Assembly: GCA_964645585.1 (NCBI GenBank)
Contig: CAZYAN010000042.1
Coordinates: 1-35,269, forward strand
Reading direction: 5' to 3'
DNA from: DATGSL01 sp964645585
GTDB taxonomy: Bacteria; Verrucomicrobiota; Verrucomicrobiia; Opitutales; T3Sed10-336
DNA: 35,269 nt
Shown piece after piece: positions 16,379 to 24,561 of this stretch (positions are counted from its first letter, which is position 1; every line of letters starts with the position of its first letter). The notes beneath the pieces are model-generated. The model was not told the DNA's origin, made no database searches, and saw only the letters and a list, made by a program, of their open reading frames with translations. The translations under genes and the position numbers were made by a program.

Positions 16379-17836
16379 TTATCCGTTCTTTTGGGCGTTC
16401 AGTTTCTCGCGGAGGATCGTGTCGACGATCTGCGGATTCGCCTTCCCGCGACTGGCTTTCATCACCTGACCTTTCAAGTAATTGACCGCGTTCTCCTTTC
16501 CGCTCAAAAAGTCCTCGACCGACTTAGGATTGTTCGCAATCGCCTCATCGCAAAACGCCTCGATCTCGCCCGTATCCGTCGACTGCTTCAGGCCCTTCTC
16601 CTCGACAATCTGCTCCGGCATTTTACCGGTCTGGAACATTTCAATAAAAACCTCCTTCGCAATGTTGTTCGAAATCACCCCTTCCTCGACGATCTTCACG
16701 AGCGCCGCGATATGGGCAGGCCGGACCTTCGATTCGTCGAGCGATTGACCCGCCGCCGACAGCTCGCGCTGCAGATCATTCGCGATCCAATTCGCTGCCG
16801 CCTGCGCGCGAGGATGGATCGCGACAGTCTCCTCAAAATACTCCGCCAGCCGAGGATCGGGAACCAAGACCGACGTCACCGTATACGGCAGCTCAAACTT
16901 TTCGAAATAGCGCCGCTGCTTTTCAAATGGCAGCTCCGGCAAGGTTTCCCGAATGCTTGTCAGCCACGCTTCATCGACTTCAACCGGCATCAAATCGGGA
17001 TCTGGAAAATAACGATAATCGTGCGCCATCTCTTTGCTTCGCATCGATGTCGTCGTATTCGTTTCCGCACTCCAGCGACGTGTCTCCTGAATGATCGACT
17101 CACCCTTCTTGACCGCGCGAACCTGGCGCTTCACCTCATAATCGATCCCGTTGCGCACCCCGCTGAAACTGTTCAGATTCTTCAGCTCCACCTTCACCCC
17201 GAGTTCCTTTTGTCCTTTTGGACGTATGCTGATGTTCGCGTCGCAGCGCAGCTGCCCCTTTTCCATGTCGCAGTCGGAAATCCCGCCGTAAATCATCAGC
17301 TGCTTCAACGCCGTCAGGAAGGCAAATGCCTCCTCCGATGAATGAATCACCGGCTCGGTGACAATCTCCATCAGCGGCGTTCCGGCCCGGTTGTAATCGA
17401 CCAAGCTGTCGTTCTCAAAATGATTCAGCTTGCCGACATCCTCCTCAAGATGAATGCGGGTCAGTTCGACAAACTTGTGTTCGCCCATGATGTTGCGGGC
17501 CGGGCCGGGAAGTTCGATCTCTACCCGCCCTCCCAGACAAATCGGTTTGTCATACTGGGAAATCTGATAGTTTTTCGGGTTATCCGGATAAAAATAATTT
17601 TTCCGGTCCCACTTACAAAACGGTGCAATCTCGCACCCAAGCATCAGCCCCGCGCGGATGATCTGGTCGATCGCCTTTTTGTTCATCACCGGCAGCGTTC
17701 CCGGCAATCCGAGCACAACCGGATCGGTCAAAGTATTCGGGTCCTCGCCAAACCCGGTCGGCGCCCGAGTAAACATCTTCGACTCGGTCTTGATCTGAAC
17801 GTGAATCTCCAGCCCGATAACAACTTCGTATTCCAT
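16379..17836 (-). CDS. gatB: Aspartyl/glutamyl-tRNA amidotransferase subunit B
   Basis: A 485-residue subunit of GatCAB that phosphorylates the acyl group of mischarged Glu-tRNA(Gln) or Asp-tRNA(Asn) and binds the tRNA. The N-terminal signature EYEVVIGLEIHVQIKTESKM is followed by PGTLPVMNKKAI, the cradle-domain KWDRKNYFYPD...YQISQYDKP, and VDYNRAGTPLMEIVTEP. Residues from about 335 to the end form the helical and YqeY-like tail (EEGVISNNIAKEVF, GKENAVNYLKGQVMK). The length is typical. It is the last gat gene in transcription order (gatC, gatA, gatB) and lies 150 bases after gatA. A 9-base-period repeat sits just upstream of its ATG, replacing an obvious ribosome-binding site. Amide transfer in the cytoplasm for Gln/Asn decoding is the expected role. 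Confidence 0.97.
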   Translation of the reverse strand: MEYEVVIGLEIHVQIKTESKMFTRAPTGFGEDPNTLTDPVVLGLPGTLPVMNKKAIDQIIRAGLMLGCEIAPFCKWDRKNYFYPDNPKNYQISQYDKPICLGGRVEIELPGPARNIMGEHKFVELTRIHLEEDVGKLNHFENDSLVDYNRAGTPLMEIVTEPVIHSSEEAFAFLTALKQLMIYGGISDCDMEKGQLRCDANISIRPKGQKELGVKVELKNLNSFSGVRNGIDYEVKRQVRAVKKGESIIQETRRWSAETNTTTSMRSKEMAHDYRYFPDPDLMPVEVDEAWLTSIRETLPELPFEKQRRYFEKFELPYTVTSVLVPDPRLAEYFEETVAIHPRAQAAANWIANDLQRELSAAGQSLDESKVRPAHIAALVKIVEEGVISNNIAKEVFIEMFQTGKMPEQIVEEKGLKQSTDTGEIEAFCDEAIANNPKSVEDFLSGKENAVNYLKGQVMKASRGKANPQIVDTILREKLNAQKNG

Positions 17837-17843
17837 AAAAATT

Positions 17844-17877
17844 GGTTCTAACAGAAGGTAACAAAGGCAACGAAGAA
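17844..17877 (+). repeat. 9-base-period repeat abutting gatB start (TCTAACAGAAG family)
   Basis: Three related units (AACAGAAGGT at 17850, AACAAAGGC at 17860, AACGAAGAA at 17869) follow GGTTCT. The array begins 7 bases upstream of the gatB ATG, on its 5' side. The 11-mer TCTAACAGAAG (17847-17857) recurs exactly at 19824-19834, upstream of gatC. Confidence 0.65.
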
Positions 17878-17986
17878 AATCATTCGTATCCGCTTATGGC
17901 TGATTGGCTCCAGGCAAAATCAATCGAGCCATCCCGTTCCGCAGGTGTTCTTCGTGAAAATTAAAAAGTATTCCCAAAGGAACAAC

Positions 17987-19453
17987 CTAGAGTTCCGGGA
18001 ACCGCTTATAAAAATCGTGCGCTTGCTCGTATTGGTGAGCGATCGCCAAGAGATCGGCCTCTTGGAAAGGCTTTCCAAGAACCTGCAAGCCAATCGGAAG
18101 GCCCCCGGTCGTAAATCCGCAGGGAACCGACACTCCCGGAATTCCCGCGAGATTCGCGCTGATCGTAAAAATGTCGCTCAAATACATCCGCAACGGATCC
18201 TTTGAATTCTCCCCTTTTTTGAAGGCCGGAGCAGGCGAAGTCGGCGTCAATACCGCATCGACCGTCTCATAGGCTTTAAGAAAATCATTGCGAATCAGCG
18301 TTCTGACTTTCTGAGCGCGCAGATAATAGGCATCATAGTAGCCGCTGCTGAGTACATACGTCCCCAGAATGATCCGCCGCTTCACCTCTTCCCCAAACCC
18401 TTCCGCGCGGCTCTTAGAATACAGGTCAATCGCGTCAGTCGCTTTGCTCGACCGATGGGTGTAGCGGACACCATCATAGCGCGCGAGATTCGACGACGCT
18501 TCCGCCGTCGCAATGATATAATATACCGCCACCGCGTATTCCGTGTGCGGCAAAGAAATCTCGACGATCTCAGACCCGGATTCCCGATAAAATTCAATGG
18601 CTGCACGAACGGCTTTCTCCACTTCAGGATCCAGTCCGTCCGTAAAATATTCTTTCGGAATCCCCAGCTTCCACGGTCCCTTCCGCTTTTCAAGTTCCGC
18701 CCGGTAATCCGGAATCTCCACCTGGAAGGAGGTCGAGTCGCGCGAGTCGTGGCCCGCGATTGTATTCAGCAGCATCGCCGCATCCTCCACGGTGCGGGCA
18801 AACGGACCGACCTGATCGAGCGACGAGGCAAACGCCGCCAGACCGTAGCGGGAAACCAAACCGTACGTTGGCTTCATCCCGACCGTGCCACACAGCGCTG
18901 CCGGCTGACGGATCGATCCCCCTGTGTCACTCCCCAGGGCGAGGATCGCTTCCCCCGCCGCAACCGCCGCGGCGCTCCCGCCGCTGCTCCCTCCGGGTAT
19001 CCGTTCCAAATCCCACGGGTTCGAGGTCGTATGGAACGCCGAGTTTTCAGTCGACGAACCCATCGCGAACTCATCCATGTTCAAGCGTCCCCACAAGACC
19101 GCGCCGGCACCCTTCAGCTTCTCGACTACCGTCGCGTCATACGGCGAAACATACTTCTCAAGCATCCGGCTTGAACAGGTCAGTGGCTGGCCCGCAACCG
19201 CCAGCACGTCTTTGAGCCCGACTGGAATCCCGTCCAGCGGCCCCTTCGCTTCCCCAGCCTTTCGCCGTTCGTCAGAAGCCTTCGCCTGCGCCAAGGCATC
19301 TTCCGCGTCGAAACTGACAAACGCCCCGACCCGCGGTTCAACGGCCTCGGTCCGGTCGATGATGCCGCGCGTCAGCTCGACCGCGCTGATTTCGCCTCTC
19401 TCCAGCATGCCGCTCAACTCCGCGGCCGTCTGAAAATAAAGTGGCTCGCCCAT
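17987..19453 (-). CDS. gatA: Aspartyl/glutamyl-tRNA amidotransferase subunit A (glutaminase)
   Basis: A 488-residue amidase-signature enzyme that hydrolyses glutamine and passes ammonia to GatB for transamidation. The catalytic triad is visible: Lys81 in GIPVGLKDVLAV, cis-Ser156 in PGGSSGGSAAAVAAG, and nucleophile Ser180 in LGSDTGGSIRQPAALCG. These sit two residues off the numbering of the well-studied staphylococcal GatA (79/154/178). The C-terminal part holds PTSPAPAFKKGE and LPIGLQVLGKPFQEADLL. The length is typical (480-490). It follows gatC by 50 bases, and the gap is made almost entirely of a heptamer repeat. With gatC and gatB it forms the heterotrimer. Their presence suggests that glutaminyl- and/or asparaginyl-tRNA is made indirectly in this organism. 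Confidence 0.97.
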   Translation of the reverse strand: MGEPLYFQTAAELSGMLERGEISAVELTRGIIDRTEAVEPRVGAFVSFDAEDALAQAKASDERRKAGEAKGPLDGIPVGLKDVLAVAGQPLTCSSRMLEKYVSPYDATVVEKLKGAGAVLWGRLNMDEFAMGSSTENSAFHTTSNPWDLERIPGGSSGGSAAAVAAGEAILALGSDTGGSIRQPAALCGTVGMKPTYGLVSRYGLAAFASSLDQVGPFARTVEDAAMLLNTIAGHDSRDSTSFQVEIPDYRAELEKRKGPWKLGIPKEYFTDGLDPEVEKAVRAAIEFYRESGSEIVEISLPHTEYAVAVYYIIATAEASSNLARYDGVRYTHRSSKATDAIDLYSKSRAEGFGEEVKRRIILGTYVLSSGYYDAYYLRAQKVRTLIRNDFLKAYETVDAVLTPTSPAPAFKKGENSKDPLRMYLSDIFTISANLAGIPGVSVPCGFTTGGLPIGLQVLGKPFQEADLLAIAHQYEQAHDFYKRFPEL

Positions 19454-19488
19454 AATCCCAATCCAAAGTCTAAAATTTAAAATCTAAA
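19454..19488 (+). repeat. Heptamer repeat abutting gatA start (RTYYAAA)
   Basis: Five successive 7-base units: AATCCCA (19454), ATCCAAA (19461), GTCTAAA (19468), ATTTAAA (19475) and ATCTAAA (19482). They fill the 50-base gatC-gatA gap and touch the gatA ATG. Confidence 0.65.
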
Positions 19489-19503
19489 ACAGGAAATCCC
19501 TTC

Positions 19504-19794
19504 TCACTCGACGACTTTCGGCACCACGATCATGTTGTCTCGCTTGGCCGGTGCATTCTGCAGGGCAACGTCGACCGGCAGCGGAACGGCGGCCTTGTCG
19601 GCACCCCAGACATTCGTCGATGAAAACGCGTGGGCCATAGGCTCAACGCCATCGATATCCACCGTATTCAGCTTTTCGATATACGCCAGAATCTGATCGA
19701 GCTGAGAGCCGAAGAGAGTTTTCTCCTCCTCGGTCAGTTCGATCCGGGCAAGATTGGCAACGTAGTCGATGTCGATCGTATGCGATTTGGCCAT
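19504..19794 (-). CDS. gatC: Aspartyl/glutamyl-tRNA amidotransferase subunit C
   Basis: A 96-residue protein that wraps around GatA and stabilises the GatA-GatB complex. The family pattern is clear: IDYVANLARIELTEEEK at the N-terminus, then FGSQLDQILAYIEKLNTVDIDGVEPM, and the C-terminal ALQNAPAKRDNMIVVPKVVE. The length is typical (about 95-100). The ATG at 19794 gives the normal N-terminus; no strong ribosome-binding site is seen. It is the first of the three gat genes, 120 bases downstream of pheT. The gap between them holds an inverted repeat and a copy of the TCTAACAGAAG element. Confidence 0.96.
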   Translation of the reverse strand: MAKSHTIDIDYVANLARIELTEEEKTLFGSQLDQILAYIEKLNTVDIDGVEPMAHAFSSTNVWGADKAAVPLPVDVALQNAPAKRDNMIVVPKVVE

Positions 19795-19823
19795 GGCTGG
19801 TTGAATTGAGAAACAGAAACGGG

Positions 19824-19853
19824 TCTAACAGAAGCGTGCCAAGGAAGCAAAGA
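19824..19853 (+). repeat. 9-base-period repeat upstream of gatC (TCTAACAGAAG family)
   Basis: TCTAACAGAAG at 19824-19834 is identical to the element upstream of gatB at 17847-17857. It is followed by looser purine-rich 9-base units to 19853. It lies 30 bases upstream of the gatC ATG and overlaps the left arm of an inverted repeat. Confidence 0.55.
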
Positions 19854-19906
19854 CCGGAACCAAAAAAGGATTCGAATCTTTTCCTTCTTCCTCCCTTTGC
19901 TTCCTT
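19841..19906. repeat. Nested inverted repeat in the pheT-gatC gap
   Basis: AAGGAAGCAAAG (19841-19852) is perfectly complementary to CTTTGCTTCCTT (19895-19906). Between them sits a palindrome, GATTCGAATC (19869-19878), extended by AAAA/TTTT with one G-T pair. A transcript of either strand could form a two-part stem. There is no clean U-run, so an intrinsic terminator is not established. Confidence 0.6.
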
Positions 19907-19914
19907 CTTTTGAA

Positions 19915-22368
19915 TTACTTTCGAACCGCGTATCCGGTTTCCTCAGTGACTCGCTCCTGGATAGCGGTAAAAACCTGGTTCACTTCATCGTCGGTCAATG
20001 TCCGGTCCATCGCCCGGAAGGTCAGCGCGAACGCAAGGCTCTTTTTCCCTTCGGGCAAACCTTTGCCTTCGTAAACGTCAAACGGCACAACGGACTCCAC
20101 GCTGAACTTTTCCCCGGCCGCCTTCTCCGCCACTCCGGCGAGGGCGCGACGCACGGCTTCCGCGGGCATGTCCCGCGGAACGACCAGCGCGAGATCGCGT
20201 TCGGCGGCCGGATACGCGCTGACGCGACGGAACTGTCGCGGTTTCTCCTCAGGAAGTTTGTGCGCGAGAAAAGTGAATACACCCGCCACGACCGTGCCGT
20301 CGATCCCGCGTTCTCTGAGCAGAAACGGACTGAGCAAGCCCATTCTCGCTTCGAATCCTTCCGCCAGATTGCTCACCGATGCTGAATGTCCTTCCTGCCA
20401 AGAAAGATTGCTCCCGGGCACGGGCCCGAAATCACACCGCGACAGGTCAAACCCGGCAATCGCGGCCAATGCCTCCACATGGCTCCGCGCATGGTAAAAA
20501 TCGGCCGGCTCGCGCCGCATCCAAAGGGTCTGCTTTTCGTCGTTTACAATGCAAAAGGCAACCGCGTTCAGTTCGCAGACCTTCCCTTCGCAATCCCGGA
20601 AAACGCGCCCGATCTCGAAAAACCGGTTCGCGCCGGTTTTCCGCGCCTGATTGAGCTGAATGTTGTCGAGGAGGCCGGGAATTAATGACCAGCGGAGATG
20701 CGACTGGTCGGCGCTCAGCGGATTCGCAAGGCCGAGCGTCATCACGCCCGCCTCCGAGAACCACGTTTTCATCTCGTCGGCCGACCGCAGCGTATAGTTC
20801 ACGCACTCCACAAATCGCTGCCCAACTAAATAATCCGCCGCACGGGAATTGTACCGGAACATCGGATCATCCCGGGCAATAATCCCGGGCGCGCGGACCT
20901 CGGAAGCAGGAATTTTATCCGTTCCATGAATACGGATCAGCTCCTCGACCAGATCGATCGGCGCCTCAAGGTCCGATCGGAATCCGGGCACCTGCACCGT
21001 CCAATACAATCCTTCCTCGTCGTCCATCCGCCGCCGGGCTTCGAGTTCCAGAGCACGAAAGATCTCGCTGACTCGCTTCTCTTCAATGGAAAAACCGGCC
21101 TTCTGTTCAATAAAGCGCTGACTGATCTTGATCTCGCTCCGCACAGGGGGCTCGCCACCCACCTCAATCATCGGTCCGGCCAGATGACCGCCGGCAATTT
21201 CAAGAATAAGATCCGCCGCGCGCTGTGCCGCGAACACGAGATTGAACGGGTCCACCCCGCGCTCGAAACGATACGAACTGTCGGTTGACAGCCCGAGCCG
21301 GCGCGACGTCCGGCGAACCGACCGCGGCTCAAACCACGCTGACTCCAAGGCAATGTCGGTCGTCGTTTCGTCCACCTCCGCGTCAACGCTCCCCATCACC
21401 CCGGCTACCACGAGCGGCTTCTCCTCATCGGCGATCACCAGCATCCGCTCGGACAGCGTCCGCTCCTTTTCGTCGAGCGTGACGATCTTCTCGCCGTTTT
21501 CCGCACGGCGAACAATGAGCTTCCGGCCGGTGATCTTTTTGACATCAAAAGCGTGCAGCGGCTGCCCAAGTTCGTGCAGCACGTAGTTCGTGATATCGAC
21601 AACGTTGTTGATGGGACGCAGCCCGATCGCTTCAATCGCACGCTTCAACCAATCGGGACTCGGCCCGACTTTCACCCCGGCGATCAGGTGAACCGTGTAA
21701 TGCGGACAGCCATCTTCCGCCTCCACCGCGACGGAGCGCAGCAAATCGCCCGCTTCCGACGTTTCCGCCGACTCAAAATTGTGTCCGATTTCCGGATACC
21801 GAAGAGGAAGCCCGAAATACGCGCTCAGCTCCCGCGCAATGCCAACGTGACTGAGACAATCCGGCCGGTTCGGCGTGACTTCGACATCAAAAATAACGTC
21901 GCCATCCGGGTAAACTTCATTCAGCGGCGTCCCGGGCTCGGGCCGCTGTTCAAGGATCAGCAGCCCCGCGCCGTCCTCGCTCAAGCCAAGTTCCTTCCCG
22001 CTGCACATCATGCCTTCCGACACTTCGCCGCGCAGCTTCGATTTCTTGATCTTGAAATTCCCGGGCAAGACCGCCCCGGGCAGCGCCACCGGCACCCGGT
22101 CGCCGACCTTGTAATTCGTCGCGCCGCAAACGATGCGCTTCTCGGTTCCGGCCGAATCGACCTGCACCTGACAAATGCCCAGCCGGTCGGCGTTTGGATG
22201 CGGTTCCCGGGAAAGGATTTCGCCAACAACGACATGCTCCAGTTTCGGCAGTCCTTTCTCAATGACCTCCTCGACTTCAAAACCGATCAGCGTCAGCGCC
22301 TCTTCGATCTCGTCCGGCGTGCGGTCGAGTGCGATATACCGTTTCAACCATTCGTAACTTACTTTCAT
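19915..22368 (-). CDS. pheT: Phenylalanyl-tRNA synthetase beta subunit
   Basis: An 817-residue subunit of the (alpha-beta)2 enzyme that charges tRNA(Phe). The N-terminus MKVSYEWLKRYI is followed by the tRNA-binding OB fold (about 39-150, with HPNADRL at 57-63 and the KLRGEVSEGMMCSGKELG stretch ending near 128). The B3/B4 editing domain is near 200-390 (NNVVDITNYVLHELGQPLHAFD), and B5 is near 400-480. The catalytic-like core and a C-terminal ferredoxin-fold anticodon-binding domain (from about 725) complete it. The full bacterial length (about 800) is present. The start has GGGAG 8 bases upstream. It follows pheS by 15 bases, so translation is probably coupled. Confidence 0.97.
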   Translation of the reverse strand: MKVSYEWLKRYIALDRTPDEIEEALTLIGFEVEEVIEKGLPKLEHVVVGEILSREPHPNADRLGICQVQVDSAGTEKRIVCGATNYKVGDRVPVALPGAVLPGNFKIKKSKLRGEVSEGMMCSGKELGLSEDGAGLLILEQRPEPGTPLNEVYPDGDVIFDVEVTPNRPDCLSHVGIARELSAYFGLPLRYPEIGHNFESAETSEAGDLLRSVAVEAEDGCPHYTVHLIAGVKVGPSPDWLKRAIEAIGLRPINNVVDITNYVLHELGQPLHAFDVKKITGRKLIVRRAENGEKIVTLDEKERTLSERMLVIADEEKPLVVAGVMGSVDAEVDETTTDIALESAWFEPRSVRRTSRRLGLSTDSSYRFERGVDPFNLVFAAQRAADLILEIAGGHLAGPMIEVGGEPPVRSEIKISQRFIEQKAGFSIEEKRVSEIFRALELEARRRMDDEEGLYWTVQVPGFRSDLEAPIDLVEELIRIHGTDKIPASEVRAPGIIARDDPMFRYNSRAADYLVGQRFVECVNYTLRSADEMKTWFSEAGVMTLGLANPLSADQSHLRWSLIPGLLDNIQLNQARKTGANRFFEIGRVFRDCEGKVCELNAVAFCIVNDEKQTLWMRREPADFYHARSHVEALAAIAGFDLSRCDFGPVPGSNLSWQEGHSASVSNLAEGFEARMGLLSPFLLRERGIDGTVVAGVFTFLAHKLPEEKPRQFRRVSAYPAAERDLALVVPRDMPAEAVRRALAGVAEKAAGEKFSVESVVPFDVYEGKGLPEGKKSLAFALTFRAMDRTLTDDEVNQVFTAIQERVTEETGYAVRK

Positions 22369-22383
22369 GCTTCGCGCTCCCGA

Positions 22384-23424
22384 TCAGGCAAATTGCCGCA
22401 GAAAACGGTGATCGTTTTGATAGAAGTAACGGATGTCGTCGACGCCGTACAGGATCATCGCGATCCGCTCGATCCCCATGCCAAAGGCATACCCCGAATA
22501 AACATCCGGATCGTAGCCAACCGCTTCAAAAACCGCCGGATGAACCATGCCGCAACCGGCGATCTCAATCCACCGGCTCCCGACTTTCGCCAGGTGAGCG
22601 GCCGAGAAATCAACCTCAAAGCTCGGCTCGGTATACGGGAAAAAATGCGGTCGAAACCGTGTCTTCGCGTCGCTCCCGAGCAGCGATTTCATAAAATAGT
22701 CGAGCAGCGCCTTCAGGTCCTTTACCGAGACATTTTTGTCGACATACAAGCCTTCGATCTGATGAAAATTCGCGCTGTGGGTCGCGTCAGCCGTGTCGCG
22801 GCGAAAACAGCGGCCGGGCGAGATAATCCGTACCGGCGGTTCCTGCCGCAGCATCGTCCGGATCTGCACCGACGACGTATGCGTCCGCAGGAGGTAACGT
22901 TCCTGATCCTTCTTCGAAACGTTCCCGAAATGCGCGTCGTCCGGAAAATAATAGGTGTCCTGCAAATCCCGGGCCGGGTGATCGGCCGGCGTGTTCAACG
23001 CGTCGAAGCAGTAATATTCCGTTTCGACCTCCGGGCCTTCGGCGACCGTGAAACCGACCTGACGCAGAATCCGGCAAACTTCGTCCCGCACCTGCGTCAA
23101 CGGATGCAGGCAGCCGGGAGCGCCATCCGGACTCGGCAAAGTGACGTCGACCGGCGGACCGAGCCGCGCGAGAAGTTCACGCTCTGAGATCGCCGAAACG
23201 GTTGTTTGAAACAATTCCTCGAGCGCCTTTTTAACCTCGTTGATTCGGCGACCGACGATCGGTTTCTGCTCGGGCGGGAGTTTGCCCAGCTCCTTCATCG
23301 CGGCGGTCAGGGATCCGCCGGGGCCGACAAACCGCGCCTTGAACGCCTCAAACTCCGCCCGGGTCGTGACCGCGCCGACTTCCTTGCGGGCGGTTTCCAA
23401 AATCTGTTGCAACGTCTGTTCCAT
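22384..23424 (-). CDS. pheS: Phenylalanyl-tRNA synthetase alpha subunit
   Basis: A 346-residue catalytic subunit of phenylalanyl-tRNA synthetase, class II. Residues 1-90 form the tRNA-binding coiled coil. From about 105 the class II core shows HPLTQV, motif 2 (CFRRDTADATHSANFHQIEG), FPYTEPSFEVDF, GCGMVHPAVFEAVGYD and motif 3 (GYAFGMGIERIAMILYGVDD). The length is usual (330-350). GGAAGAAG lies just before the ATG. It is separated from rplT by 330 bases that include a terminator hairpin, so it probably has its own promoter or is reached by readthrough. It is coupled to pheT 15 bases downstream. Confidence 0.97.
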   Translation of the reverse strand: MEQTLQQILETARKEVGAVTTRAEFEAFKARFVGPGGSLTAAMKELGKLPPEQKPIVGRRINEVKKALEELFQTTVSAISERELLARLGPPVDVTLPSPDGAPGCLHPLTQVRDEVCRILRQVGFTVAEGPEVETEYYCFDALNTPADHPARDLQDTYYFPDDAHFGNVSKKDQERYLLRTHTSSVQIRTMLRQEPPVRIISPGRCFRRDTADATHSANFHQIEGLYVDKNVSVKDLKALLDYFMKSLLGSDAKTRFRPHFFPYTEPSFEVDFSAAHLAKVGSRWIEIAGCGMVHPAVFEAVGYDPDVYSGYAFGMGIERIAMILYGVDDIRYFYQNDHRFLRQFA

Positions 23425-23754
23425 CGTCTTCTTCCGTTCCGTTTCCCCCCTGCCATCCAGCGGAAACCTCCGTCACCTTGCCGGAATCCCTGCCGTTTCC
23501 CGGTTCACGAATAACCGTGAAGCAGTTCGGTAATCTTCGACAATCCCGCGCGCCCCGCGGCAGTCCGATCGAAAAGCCAGCCGCCCGCGCGAATTGGCGG
23601 AAATCCAGCGCAAACATGAGCCGCTTAGCCGCGGCTGACAAGCTTGATACCGATTCGCCCGAAAATCCGCGGCATAAACCGGACCCGGGCGAATGCCTTG
23701 AAACGAAAAAAGGGAGGACGCCTCGACGGCCATCCCCCCTTTGAAAACCATTCG
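23425..23754 (-). other. rplT-pheS intergenic leader
   Basis: A 330-base gap. It contains the terminator described at 23705-23742, directly after rplT. About 280 bases follow before pheS, with a further hairpin AGCCGC/GCGGCT (23619-23624 with 23631-23636, loop of 6). The short frames here have no recognisable product. No phenylalanine-rich leader peptide like E. coli pheM was found on inspection. A pheS promoter is expected here, but none was identified with confidence. Confidence 0.45.
23705..23742 (-). terminator. Rho-independent terminator after rplT
   Basis: In minus-strand sense the stem is AAAGGG, GGA and GCC pairing with GGC, TCC and CCCTTT (positions 23742-23728 with 23722-23709), around a 5-base loop. 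It is immediately followed by a run of T (23711-23706). It begins 12 bases after the rplT stop. In the plus sense no T-run follows, so it acts on the minus strand only. Confidence 0.75.
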
Positions 23755-24126
23755 TCAGCCGGCCTTCTTTGCTTCGAGCGCGGCCTTCGCCTTGTCGACA
23801 ATCGCCGTGAAGGCGACCGCGTCCCGGACCGCGAGGTCGGCAAGCGCCTTCCGATCGAGGGCGATGCCGGTTTCCTTCAATCCTTGCTGAAAGCGGCTGT
23901 AACTGATCCCGTTTTCGCGGCAAGCCGCGTTGATGCGGACAATCCAAAGGGAGCGCCATGTGCGCTTTTTGAGCCGACGGTCCCGGTAGGCGTGCTGCAG
24001 CGCGTGGTCGACCGCTTCTTTTGCGTAGCGGAAGAGCTTCGATTTGTTCCCGCGATACCCCTTGGCCATCTTGACCATCTTCTTCCGGCGGGCGCGGGAG
24101 GCGGGCGAGTTTCTTGTTCTAGGCAT
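23755..24126 (-). CDS. rplT: 50S ribosomal protein L20
   Basis: A 123-residue 23S rRNA-binding protein needed for early assembly of the large subunit. Signatures: KMVKMAKGYRGNKSKLFRYA, then AYRDRRLKKRTWRSLWIVRI and NAACRENGISYSRFQQGL. The N-terminus MPRTRNSPASRARRKK is the usual basic tail, and the C-terminus has a slightly longer Lys/Ala-rich end than most. AAGGAG precedes the ATG by 6 bases. In other bacteria L20 represses its own operon by binding a structured mRNA. The 132 bases upstream here contain two mutually exclusive stems, which fits such control. It follows rpmI and ends at a terminator. Confidence 0.97.
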   Translation of the reverse strand: MPRTRNSPASRARRKKMVKMAKGYRGNKSKLFRYAKEAVDHALQHAYRDRRLKKRTWRSLWIVRINAACRENGISYSRFQQGLKETGIALDRKALADLAVRDAVAFTAIVDKAKAALEAKKAG

Positions 24127-24205
24127 GTTTTCTCCTTGTGTGAGTTACGATCATGGACCGGCGGGTCGCCTGGTAATGTATTCACCCTGCCGGTTCCTGG
24201 ACAGA

Positions 24206-24251
24206 TCTCCGACGGCACCAGTCCCTCGGAGAAAAAACGACAGCCCGAGGG
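24206..24251 (-). promoter_or_regulatory. Mutually exclusive stems between rpmI and rplT (possible L20 mRNA switch)
   Basis: In the minus-strand transcript, CCCTCGG (24251-24245) can pair with CCGAGGG (24229-24223). Alternatively TCTCCGA (24232-24226) can pair with TCGGAGA (24212-24206). Both are perfect 7-bp stems and share 24226-24229, so only one can form at a time. A run of six T (24237-24232) lies between the first arms. Autoregulation by L20 is known in other bacteria; its use of this site is inference. Confidence 0.5.
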
Positions 24252-24258
24252 CCAGCAA

Positions 24259-24453
24259 TCAAAGACCGAACGGTGTCGCCTTCTCGATCGCCCGCGCCTG
24301 TCCCGGGGCGACCTGCTTGTCGCGGGTGTTCCGGCGCTTTTGCTTCGGCGACTTCTTGGCCAGCAAGTGACGCTGACCTGGACTGCGGCGCATGATCTTG
24401 CCGGTCCCGGTCTTCTTGTAACGCTTGGCGATGGATTTCTTGGTCTTTTGCAT
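24259..24453 (-). CDS. rpmI: 50S ribosomal protein L35
   Basis: A 64-residue basic ribosomal protein. It begins MQKTKKSIAKRYKKTGTGKI and contains MRRSPGQRHLLAKKSPKQKRR, the expected L35 pattern. The reading frame is open for 45 more codons upstream, but that stretch runs into the tRNA-Thr gene and is not protein-like, so the ATG at 24453 is chosen. No clear ribosome-binding site is seen. It lies 108 bases downstream of the tRNA and 132 bases before rplT. The infC gene, usually just upstream of rpmI, is absent. Confidence 0.95.
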   Translation of the reverse strand: MQKTKKSIAKRYKKTGTGKIMRRSPGQRHLLAKKSPKQKRRNTRDKQVAPGQARAIEKATPFGL

Positions 24454-24561
24454 GACGGTTTTGTTTGAACAACAAAAAGGGAGAAGCGAACGGAAACCTG
24501 ACCGCGTTGTAAAGCGAATTGTGCGAAAAAGGTGCCGAAGCTGACTCCCCCGGAAAAATGG

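Noticed and set aside
21553..23187. 544-codon open frame on the plus strand
   Set aside because: Antisense to pheT and pheS, both full-length with all motifs.
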